This document shows positions 9,242 through 18,400 of a stretch of DNA of 22,679 nt, piece by piece. Below the pieces are notes generated by a model. The model did not search any database. It was not told the origin of the DNA and saw nothing but the letters and a program-made list of their open reading frames with translations. The stretch comes from Apostichopus californicus (Eukaryota > Echinodermata > Holothuroidea > Aspidochirotida > Stichopodidae), in the NCBI GenBank assembly GCA_020650975.1, contig JAIPMN010005618.1, forward strand, positions 3,392 to 26,070, read 5' to 3'. A program made the position numbers and the translations under genes. Every line of letters starts with the position of its first letter. Position 1 is the stretch's first letter.

Positions 9242-9638
9242 TTAAAGGGAGTGAAGACTCGCGCACAAAGAAACGTCTGATGCCGGTAATCTGACCTAGT
9301 TTCGAATGAGGTGTAAAAGAAGTGTTAGACACCACCATCGATCCCAGAAAATTCACACACAGCTTGGTACCGTCGGTAATTAGACACTAGTGTACAGTCA
9401 ATACATGCAGCTACGGTCAATACCCACAACACAGTGTACATAGCAGCGATGGACATCTCAGCAGGGAGTTGTTATGGAACTCCCTGGTCTCAGGTCCAGA
9501 TAAAACATAACGAGGTATCACGTTTCATTACTGTCTGCATTTTGTAGCGACAAGAAGAGAACTTCACTTGCAAGCAACGGAAAGTTAACTTTTTTCAGAG
9601 GGCGGCACGAGGTTTGGGGCGAGTCTTCAATGCCTTAA
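9242..9638 (-). mobile_element. TTAA-flanked MITE, copy 2 (389 bp, inverted)
   Basis: Element 9246-9634, bounded by TTAA at 9242-9245 and 9635-9638, is the reverse complement of copy 1 over its full length with scattered substitutions. One terminal A next to the right TTAA is missing relative to copy 1. The main difference is a 32-bp insertion in this copy: a hairpin at 9462-9487 plus a 6-bp duplication. Together the copies form a long inverted repeat with arms of about 360 bp and a 1.34-kb spacer. Confidence 0.75.
9456..9493. mobile_element. 26-bp hairpin insertion with TCTCAG duplication
   Basis: CAGGGAGTT (9462-9470) and AACTCCCTG (9478-9486) form a perfect 9-bp stem around a 7-base loop. 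TCTCAG stands on both sides (9456-9461 and 9488-9493). Removing the hairpin and one TCTCAG gives exactly the sequence register found in MITE copy 1, GACATCKCAKGTCYAGATAA in consensus. That paralogous empty site shows this is an insertion rather than a chance hairpin. The CAGGG...CCCTG ends are hAT-like, although a clean 8-bp duplication is not seen. Confidence 0.65.
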
Positions 9639-10139
9639 ATATGTGATGTCATAGAGCCACTAGGATTATTTTAAAAGCCTTTTTAGTTTCTCCTTTGTCT
9701 TTCTTTACATATTTTCAAAGGTCAAATGCTTGTCAAATACAGTGTTGTCATTGAAACCAATGTCATCATTAGGTCATGTTAAGGAGCTAAATATTTTAGA
9801 GTCAGCATTTGCGAAAAATCTCCAATACAGAATATAGACATTGCCAATAAAAATATGTATATATATTTAAAAAAAATAAATATGTATATATAATTTAAAA
9901 ATAAAATGAAGAAATACATATGAAGCTGAATGACATTAGGCACTTTTATACTTGATCAAATCTTTAGTCTAGTGTAGGGGGAAAGCACTATCACTGTGAT
10001 ATCTAAATAATTGGAATAACGTTTTCCTTAGCTTCATGTTGGAGGACATTGTTCATTACAGTTGTCTCCATCACGGAGACCACTCATGATGGTCGGGTTT
10101 GCGACTTCTTTATGGTGCCGTCACGTCAAAATGTTAAGC

Positions 10140-10500
10140 TCTTTTTCTTCAAGTTTGCATCAATTCATCAATTCCTTGCAAATCGTTGAATTGGCGGGAT
10201 TTTTTTATTACAAATGATCAATTTATCCTTGGTTATTGACATGAAGACATTATGATGCGAGCGTAATTTAATATTTCGTTGTTGATAAATGTTGAATTGA
10301 CAAGATTTGTAAGCGAATAATTAATCATATTGCTACGAATTGTGGCAATGATGACTTTTCTGAGCGGAATTCATCATTTTGGTGCAAAATGTTACATTGG
10401 TGAAAATATATTACACGATCAATTGATCATTTTGCTGCAAGCTGCCAAAATTGATGCCTTTTGATAAATAATCATTTTGTCATTGTGCAGTAAAATGTTG
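10140..10500. repeat. degenerate CATTTTG(G/C)TGCAA repeat cluster
   Basis: Variants of CATTTTGSTGCAA recur near 10374 and 10430, with weaker forms near 10322 and 10474, interspersed with AATTGAT-type words. A similar set of variants occurs at 19070-19240 in SLC10 intron 2. The relation is by eye and loose; AT-rich composition could contribute. Confidence 0.3.
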
Positions 10501-10949
10501 ATCTCAGTACTTATTCGATTTAAGTATAACTTGTCATGTTTTATACAAACTGTTACAATATTAAACAATATTTATAAATATAAGATCTTCATATTTGCGG
10601 AAGCTTGATGATATTTTGTTAGGAATAGGACAAATGCCAGACAATAGTCTATTGTTGACTAAAATATCTTTGATCTATTCATAATTATAATGAAAACGTG
10701 GACAAATGGACATAAATGAAATTATTCCCTTGAAAACGGGATGTGCTCTCATTTTTGAGATTTCCTCTGTACTCCCTGCTAGAGACATTTATTCATTATT
10801 CAATTACATTTTTGTCTGAAATGTCAACTAAAACTTACTTGATAAGTTGGGTCAGCTAAATAAAAACTTTCTCGCTACCGACTTTAGGAATAGATATTTT
10901 GTTTTTGGAAGCTGACGGGGATCTCTGTTGTTTGTGCAGGCCGGAGTGG

Positions 10950-10975
10950 AGGGGGTGGGGTGTAAGGGGGGGGGG
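10950..10975 (+). repeat. G-rich tract, G-quadruplex-capable
   Basis: GGGGG, GGGG and a run of ten or more G are separated by short spacers, so four tracts can be chosen. No gene lies nearby. Confidence 0.5.
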
Positions 10976-12392
10976 CTACACAGAAGACACAGCACCTTGC
11001 ATCTAGCATACTATCAAGGCTCATGCCGAGTCGCGGTTAATCCATGCAACTCCGACCGCGGCGGACAAGGAAATAATTCAAGGCACAAATCTAATATTTT
11101 ACTGCTCGACGGTAGAACGTGAGAATAGCATATTTTAAGGATAACTTTATTATGAAGAATTTGATATGATTTCATATGTAATAGTCCAGGGACAAAACAA
11201 AAACGTTGTTCCTTATAGTTATACAGATATTCAAGAGATATACAACTTTCAAAATATGCTAAATACTCTGGAATGCTTCCATAATTAAGGCTAAATTTAT
11301 GATGACGTTACCACCTCAGGACGAGCCTAAATGTATATATATGTCTATAAATTCTACTAACTCAACCAAAGTACATGTTCCTTTCACTCATGCATATGAA
11401 CAACACGACACACCCCTTGCACTTGTGCGACATTCAACACCGGTCATGAAAAAATATCCGAATATGGTCAGTCACGGTGCTCAAAGACTCCAGATTTATA
11501 TTTTAATGACAAATATTGCAAATAATTTGCCACCTGTCAAGATGGGGTGACAAGGGTCGTACACTATCAAGGGAACAGATGGACATAACATCATGTCTGG
11601 CTTGAATAAATAACGAACATGGTAGTAGTTTATAATACTCTCATGCAGTGGTATGATCATATAAACACACTATAGGTTACAATGGTAACCGACATACCTG
11701 GAATGTAAAACTTTGACGACGGGGAACTCAACGCTGAACGAACGTGCAGCTGGTATAAGACCTGTTTTGAGGGAGTGATAACGATAGGTGCCATTCCTGG
11801 AGATATTTAGGACCAATCAAACATATCTTTTTATATCAGAAAACATCCAGTAAATTTGACGTGTGCGGTATACCCGGTAAGCATATTTCAAACATTTATA
11901 GATGCTTCACTTAAACGTGAAAGTTCTTTGATATCTTGGTTTCGTTGAGTGTTGCCTGGTTTAAATTAAGCATGTTAGGCCTATATAATGTCACAAGAGA
12001 CTATACAGAGATAACCTATATACACCATTCGTAGTGGCTGGATATGATCTCTGTCGGTCTCGATGAATAAGACTTGTATATCCCAGAAGAGGACTAACCT
12101 GCTTGTTGCTATACATCATTCAGTTGTCAAGTCTAAAGGGACCAAGTATACTTTTTGTATTAAACACATCCCTGGAATGAGATAAGATAGACCACGGTTA
12201 ACATGTGCCAAGAGCCTTGTACTCATCACTGTAGTCGTATCCATATCAAGTAGCATTCTACTTGTATTCGTACCCATGCTATTGTACTCGTGTCTCTATG
12301 CTCTATTGATCTGATAAGTATCGGAAGACATACATTGCAAATATTGTTAATCAATGCTGACGTTGTAGCCCCTGTAGGTCAGGGATGTGTTA

Positions 12393-12432
12393 GTGAGAAC
12401 CAGAGCCGTATATATACGGCTCTGGTGAGAAC
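12393..12432. mobile_element. 24-bp TIR-only insertion with perfect 8-bp duplication
   Basis: Positions 12401-12424 are a perfect palindrome beginning CAGAGCCGTATA. GTGAGAAC stands immediately on each side (12393-12400 and 12425-12432), and the bases beyond the repeats differ. The CAGAG...CTCTG ends plus an 8-bp target-site duplication match the hAT superfamily. The element therefore looks like two terminal repeats joined with no internal sequence. Confidence 0.65.
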
Positions 12433-13143
12433 TATAGGATATCTAAAGAATGAGATTCCCTTTGAAGCTAAATTGTTTCCGCCAAGATCACCGGTTTTTT
12501 GTTTGTTTCAACTGTATAATCCCAAAATAGGCCCCTTATAGGAAGCTGACATGTAGAATTACTACACAGTGCCCTTAACTGTTAAGAGTACTTCGTCGTC
12601 TGCCAAACGTATAGGCTAGTGGTAATATAAGGCACGAAGGTACTGGTACTATGCAGTCGTAAATTCAACTGCGTACGGGCCTGAGTTTCATTTACATACT
12701 GGGAATAAAGTATCGTGTAGGGAGAAACCTTCACCAAACTAATTCAGGTATAGGCCTACACATTTGGCGCTGAAATAGTTGCATGGGTATATACTTTAGG
12801 TTTCGTGGCTGTGAATTTGTAGGCTGCTCGTATTTCTAGCAATTAAGTTACCTACACTCGATCTTGCTTTCATTTGGCCTAGCCTATATATACTAGCCTA
12901 GCCTACTAATAATCGAGGCATTTCGGAAATCTAGTATGAGCATGCAGGAGCATACGTGTTCTTGCTATCATATCCCTCGGTGAATGCACCCAATAGGCAC
13001 AATTGTTGTTTATAATGTTTTTCCTCCTTTTTTATTTTATTACAATTGGCATTTAGACAGGTTTCAGGAGTCATTTGTGCAGTGATTATAATATCTGAAT
13101 AATTAAGCTAATATTGAGAGAAAACTGTGCACTCTTCAATTCT

Positions 13144-13387
13144 CCAAAGAGTGAAACTTCACTCTTTGAAATGTGTCCAGGATGTTTATTCTGTCAAGAT
13201 GTGATTCTAGTCTTCTCCTCAGAACGAATTCTAACAAATTGAGCTCTAATAGAATGAAAGCAATCACTCGTTTTAAACCTTAAAATTGACATGAAATCAC
13301 TCGTTGGATAAAAGTGACTTTCACAAATCCTGTTAAGACTGATAACCCAGAAAACTCTCAAAGAGTAAATTCCCACTGTTTGAAATT
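13144..13387. repeat. CAAAGAGT hairpin pair, possible MITE
   Basis: A near-palindrome at 13144-13167 (arms CAAAGAGTGAA and TTCACTCTTTG) followed by GAAAT is echoed as a direct, more diverged copy at 13359-13386 (CAAAGAGTAAA...CTGTTTGAAAT). The two could be ends of one inserted element, but no target-site duplication was recognised. Confidence 0.35.
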
Positions 13388-13411
13388 AAGGGTGTGTGAC
13401 ATCTTAGAGCA

Positions 13412-13446
13412 GAGAGATAGAGAGAGAGGGGGGGGGGGGGGAGAGA
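13412..13446. repeat. GA-rich microsatellite with G homopolymer
   Basis: AGAG repeats flank a run of about a dozen G. A similar AGAG plus poly-G patch is at 16551-16577 in intron 1. Confidence 0.75.
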
Positions 13447-14158
13447 AAAAGGTATCGATTGGGGTGTGGAGCGAGAACAGTTGAACGGTTATCAATATTG
13501 GTCACAAAAATATGCTAGAAATCTGAAAAGAATTGTAACCCATCACGCTCCAAACTTCAAACAAGCATTTGACTTCCACGTTTATAAACATTATTCTTCA
13601 CTCCTTAGTATTTAATTGTCTGATTTTAAGATGCAGCATTGTCTGGAAGTAATTCGGAGATGCAGCGCCATCACGCATGGAAATGAATATTTAAAAACTT
13701 CTAGCAATGATTATAAGCATGTTAAAAATTGCCAGGTTCTAATACTGATAACTTGTAAAGTAAGCGTTTAATTCGCATTAAGCTTTTAAGTCATACATCT
13801 GTCATCCATTTTAGAAAACGTACCTCGCTATACCGTTGAGGGGATTTCCAAAATGAAAGTATAGCCATGCGCAACAATGTCGTTTAATCCAAACAGACGT
13901 ATAGGGTACTTGTAAGTTTCATTTCAACGACAACGACAAGGTTTGCTTGTTGAAAACCCCGTAGTCTGATCGGTAGCAACAACGAGATTTTGATTCAATC
14001 TTAATTGTCAGGCTCATGCGTTAAATTTGATGAATACCAGACCAAACTTACTATTCCTTTTTGTTGTCTTTTAAATATGCTAATATTTAGAGATATTACA
14101 TAAAATATGAATTTAGATGTGGAGATTTCGTTGACAAATTTGACTGATCGAGGGAAGT

Positions 14159-14265
14159 GTCACGTGACGCTTTGCACTTCTTCTCCTGTGTGTAACATAT
14201 ACAATATATCTCGGATGAGTTTGAATCATGCTGCACGTGACCGTCATGTGCCGCCACGTGACCGT
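14159..14265. promoter_or_regulatory. CACGTG box cluster upstream of SLC10
   Basis: Three CACGTG hexamers lie within about 100 bp. 14159-14168 reads GTCACGTGAC, the full palindromic core of a CLEAR/USF-type site. 14234-14244 and 14255-14265 are identical 11-mers CACGTGACCGT spaced 21 bp apart. They lie 0.95-1.05 kb before the SLC10 start codon. bHLH-zip factors (USF, TFEB/MITF, MYC families) bind such sites; a role here is inference from position and clustering only. Confidence 0.4.
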
Positions 14266-14614
14266 TCCTTAATTCAAGAATGATTAACTATTTAATCCAA
14301 TCCGAAAAGAAATTCAATCGCCCTCGCAAATTGGATGTTATGTCTTATGTTTTATAGGTTTTTATTCGCAAAATATCCAAGGAAGTTTACAGTGGGGCCT
14401 TGGACTTGCTGTTACGCCTTACCTTTCGTTTAACTGGGTGATTTGTTGCCTCAAGACTAAAGATCAGTTACACGCAAACTGCAGCTTTAAAGCACACCTT
14501 TAAACACATCTTTAAATTTAAAAGGGTGCGCTTGAATTTCTTCTGGTATGACTTTTTGCTGTGTGACTTGCTTGGCCAGTCTAGTGGAACCAACGTCACG
14601 TTTCAAAGGGCATG

Positions 14615-15115
14615 CACTACGGCAGGGGTTCCCTCACTGGGGTGCATGAACCCCCAGGGGGTTCGCGTGAGTCCATCCCAGGCGGTTCGTGAGACGTTTC
14701 TGAAAGTCAAAACTAGAGTACTTTTTCTTGAACTAACATCTGATATATCATATAATTTAATCATAGTAATGTACAACTGTCAAACTGTTTTCGCGTTCCA
14801 TACGCATATGTTGCCATACCGTGCATGTGATAAAAACACAGGAGCATCCGTCTCATCGTGTGTGACGGGTGATCGATGCGTGGATACAATTCCTGATCTG
14901 ATCTTGAAGTTTCCAAATAAATATTTGTTCATCTCTTGTTTTCTTTCATTACAATATTACATGATGAACTTGATCTGTTACGAAGCACTGTTATGCGTAT
15001 TACAGTATAATAATGACTCAGATCTTGTCTCGAAAAGTTGGGGGTTCGTGGTCAACTCTGACATCCACAGGGGGTTCGTGGGGGGGGGGTAAAGTTAGGG
15101 AACCCTGCACTGCGG
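14615..15115 (+). mobile_element. non-autonomous hAT-type element (485 bp)
   Basis: Element 14623-15107 begins CAGGGGTTCCCTCACTGGGG and its inverted right end begins CAGGGTTCCCTAACTTTACC. The flanks CACTACGG (14615-14622) and CACTGCGG (15108-15115) are an 8-bp target-site duplication with one mismatch, the hAT hallmark. GGGGTTCG-type subterminal motifs recur near both ends (14658, 14679, 15041 and 15070 areas). It contains no transposase. The long frame through it (14526-15092) starts at GTG and is explained by the element. Confidence 0.8.
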
Positions 15116-15182
15116 ACTCAACGTCCCAAGCCCCAACGCAACCATCCAATCAACCCATCATTGAGCAAGTTGTTGAGCTGTT

Positions 15183-15214
15183 GTTTGTTTGTATTTTGGG
15201 CAGAATTTGCCAAA
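15183..15214 (+). promoter_or_regulatory. possible 3' acceptor and 5' UTR before SLC10 ATG
   Basis: A T-rich run ends in GGGCAG at 15197-15202, followed by AATTTGCCAAA and ATG at 15215. It is compatible with an untranslated first exon spliced to this coding exon. Alternatively the transcript starts just upstream. CAAAATGA gives an acceptable Kozak context (A at -3). Confidence 0.4.
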
Positions 15215-15403
15215 ATGACGACTGAGTTTCCAGTTGATGGTTCGGAGGATATTTTCAGCACGATGACCTCTGACCCACATGATGGTCCTCCAGCTTATAT
15301 TATCGCCTTGAAGAGAACGAACAAAATCATCCTCACATCTTTGCTGGCATTCATCATGGTAGCTATGGGATGCGTTGTGACGATCGAAAACTTTAAAGTT
15401 GTG
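15215..15403 (+). CDS. SLC10A2-like: SLC10 coding exon 1
   Basis: 63 codons covering the extracellular N-terminus (no N-glycosylation sequon seen) and TM1. The donor is GTG|GTGAGT and the exon ends in phase 0 after ENFKVV. Confidence 0.9.
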
Positions 15404-18400
15404 GTGAGTTTAGTCGATAATTAAGATGGGCACGGGGAGAGGGGGCGGTAGGGGGGTAGGAGGGGAATATTGATTTCACGCAATATATATCGTTTCTCTT
15501 TTCTTATGATTGCCTAAATGTGATTTAATTTTTCATAACCCTTTATCCACAGGTTGTTCTGAAAAGCTTTTCAAATGGTTTCTGACGCGTCGCCGAAAGC
15601 CTGTCAGCGGGCACTAGTTTACCTAATTGTGCTTAGACCCATCTCCATGTCATTTATAACACCCACCCCTCCACCTTCCTTTGACTTTGAAGTTCAGTTT
15701 GAGAAATGTCCTTTTCAACATCTTAAGGCTCAAGAGTCAATTTAAGTGGCTAAACTATACTCGGTCTTACAAGCAGGCCATATCAGTTCTCAGATGCAAC
15801 ACAAACCTATAAATAGGATACCATGTGGGTCTGAAGTACCCCGGGGCTTCAATCTTGCGTTTCTAAACATTCTTCATTTTATAGAAGAACTTTCTGTTAG
15901 TTAAGAATCAATTAAATTGATAAATTACAACTATGCAATTGGGAAACTCATATTGTTAAAAACGAGAAAAGAAAGTGTTCGTCTCTTAAAGGTAAAGTAT
16001 TGAGATGAAACATGGAGCTGAACAGCGCTTCTCGGTGGTTAAAATTGTTTATTTAGATAACATAGTGCAATCACCTAAATCGACTTCCACCCTACGTCGT
16101 TAACCTAAAACCTATGAAATATCAAATCATTTTAAGGATTTTTTCGCCGGGTATACACCGTCCCTCACTGCAGGGTGGCTAATATGTTGGTCTCTCACGT
16201 CAACTTCAATTTTCCGTGGTATCGGTGTGTTGATTTCATAGTTGTGAGAGGTCTAGGACGATGATTTAAAGTGTATTCTGAATTTGTATAGCAACTTATG
16301 TATTGTATGTATGTATGTATTTAAGATCCTCCTGCAAGCAGGAACTCGCGAAGAAGCCTAATTGGCTTATCAAAGTCGCAAGCTGACCGAAGTTAGTCTC
16401 TTACATTCATATTTAACGTCCATGATTATGAATTGTCAATTGTCAACAACTCTGTAACTGGACGACATACATTAATCTGGGAGTGACTCGAGCCGGGGAC
16501 CTTTTGAAAGGCACTGGCGTTAACCACTGAGCTAACACTGCTATTTTTCAGAGAGAGAGAGATGGGGGGGGGGGGAGATATTCCCTCCAGGCGATCCATA
16601 GTGAGCCCATACTCGTATACACACCATCAGTCTTAAATAGTTGTCTCTACTAGTACTCGTTAGCGGACTCGAGTCAGTAGAATAATACTGTTGCGTAAAT
16701 TTGCGCTCAGAGCTCTGTACTGCATACTTATACGTATGAGATGTCTATTGTACACGCGTACTCATGCCGTTGTACTCGAACTATATGTCTGCTGACCTAA
16801 GTGCAAATGTGATCATTCAATATTCATTTTCGTCATTTCTCACGTCACGGTTTGCTTCGACCAGCTCCCTGCTTTGCCTGCTGAATGGATTTTCAAAATT
16901 CCAGTGACAAAAAACCCCCAAAACACAAAGCTTGTTTGGTAACATATGAAGAATTGGCAAATTGGTTGAGCTCTCCCGGAGATATAGGAACATTGTATTT
17001 GGATGTTTCAATTCAACCGCCAAAACTATTTGTTCTACTACTACCGTGGAATGCTTGCCGTGGGGTGATTTGTATGGAACGCCAAAATGACCATCTTACG
17101 ATAATACTATAAAGTACATATGATCATCGTGTACTTTTATAAAATAGTTGTCGTAAGTCGTAGTTTTTCGGCGTTCCATACTTCTGTACCCAGAAATGTG
17201 AAACTCTTTTGCTATCATCTGCAACTTTTTCTTTTGACCTCATTTATGCTTAATAAAAATCAATCATTCTGTTTTTTTCTTCATTAAAGTCAATAATGAT
17301 CTACGCAAATGTCATGCAAATGCCAAACACCTATCTGGCTATTATTTATTGCCTATTTCTATATCATATTTAACCTACATCGTGATGTTCACACAATATT
17401 GGGCGCTCGGGGAATTGTGGTATACATGATCACGTATTTCCATTTTAACATATATTAATTCACACCCGATACACACATACAGAGCACACGGTTACTACTT
17501 GTAAATATTAAAGTTTTGTACCAAAGTAGAAAATGGATCGTGCTATAAATCGGTAGCATATACTATTATAGGATTACAGTAAGAACTGAGGATATGTGTA
17601 ATCCCAACAAATCCAGTTGTTGGCATTTGTTGGGGATTACACATATCCTCGGTTCTCACTGTAAACCAAATAGCACATGCTATTTGTCAGCATTTGTCAG
17701 CACAATCCAGTATTTACTGTGGTACAAAACTTTAAGATTTAAATTAGTTACTGTAATCTCTGTGTGAATCGGCTGTAATTCAACATTAGATAGAGCCATG
17801 GGAATGCAAACCCATCGGCCTTACTGATCGCAACACTAAAAGTGCTCTTGAATCGAGACTGTGTGTCAAATGTATATGACGAGTCCATTGGAAAGGGAAT
17901 ATATATATTAATATGATCTTAGCCAAAAGTTCAAGAAAACTGATAATGAAAGAATCAACAAACTTTACTCGAGTTTTTCCAGCTTGCGCATATACTGTAA
18001 TACGTGTATAAATAATAATTGTTATAGCTATACAGACTTTTGAAGTTGAGTCCAAATCTGATTCCTGCATGCTTACACATCAATGCTAAAATCGCGAAAG
18101 CCATCGACATTTTGATGACCGAAGACAAGCGACAAGCCGATCTATTCATATGCAAAGTATTAAACAAAAGAAAATCGAAAGAGAATAATAGAGAGGCAAA
18201 CAAATTCTGTAAACAAAGGAACTGACATGACTAATAAAAAAGGCATCATTTTTACATCCCTTCTTAATTGTCAAAATTTGGATATCGGAACGTTGACAAA
18301 AAAAAACCCATTTTCTTTCAACTTCTTCCTTACAGCTGCGTCGGCCTGTCGGAGCTTTCATTGGCTTCGGTTGTCAATTCGTGATTCTTCCTCTGACTGC

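Larger units (their letters stand above)
9639..12392. other. 2.7-kb gene-free stretch
   Basis: No supported gene. 9857-9895 is an A/T microsatellite patch. 10140-10500 holds a degenerate short repeat described separately. A G-rich run lies at 10950-10975. The open frames at 10928-11122 and 11299-11550 show no recognisable domain, no splice context and compositional bias only. Confidence 0.55.
12433..14158. other. gene-free stretch upstream of the SLC10 gene
   Basis: No supported gene. It includes CCTAG/GCCTA-rich sequence at 12870-12910, a hairpin pair at 13144-13386 and a GA/G microsatellite at 13412-13446. The minus-strand frame at 13194-13376 lies inside the hairpin-pair element and is probably not coding. 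Confidence 0.55.
15404..18335 (+). other. SLC10 intron 1 (2,932 bp), rich in repeats
   Basis: GTGAGT to TTACAG. It holds a G-rich tract 25 bases after the donor, a tRNA-headed SINE, an AGAG/poly-G patch, a 110-bp hairpin element, a 325-bp foldback and the second U2-headed repeat. Open frames at 16817-17112 and 17786-18361 fall in or beside these repeats and are not supported as genes. Confidence 0.85.

Noticed and set aside
10418..10429. GATCAATTGATC palindrome as a fourth minute insertion
   Set aside because: Only 12 bp and no flanking direct repeats; expected by chance in AT-rich DNA.
11299..11550. 83-codon frame, plus strand
   Set aside because: No recognisable motif, signal or splice sites; length is within chance expectation for this amount of sequence.
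14526..15092. 188-codon open frame, plus strand
   Set aside because: It begins at GTG, has no recognisable domain, and most of it lies inside the hAT-type element bounded by inverted ends and an 8-bp duplication.
16484..16540. True tRNA gene on the minus strand
   Set aside because: A and B boxes are present but the acceptor stem is not closed, and a SINE body with an ATAC tail follows; a second copy has the same structure.
16817..17112. Open frames on both strands in SLC10 intron 1
   Set aside because: No domain, no splice context, and the plus-strand frame ends in the 110-bp hairpin element.
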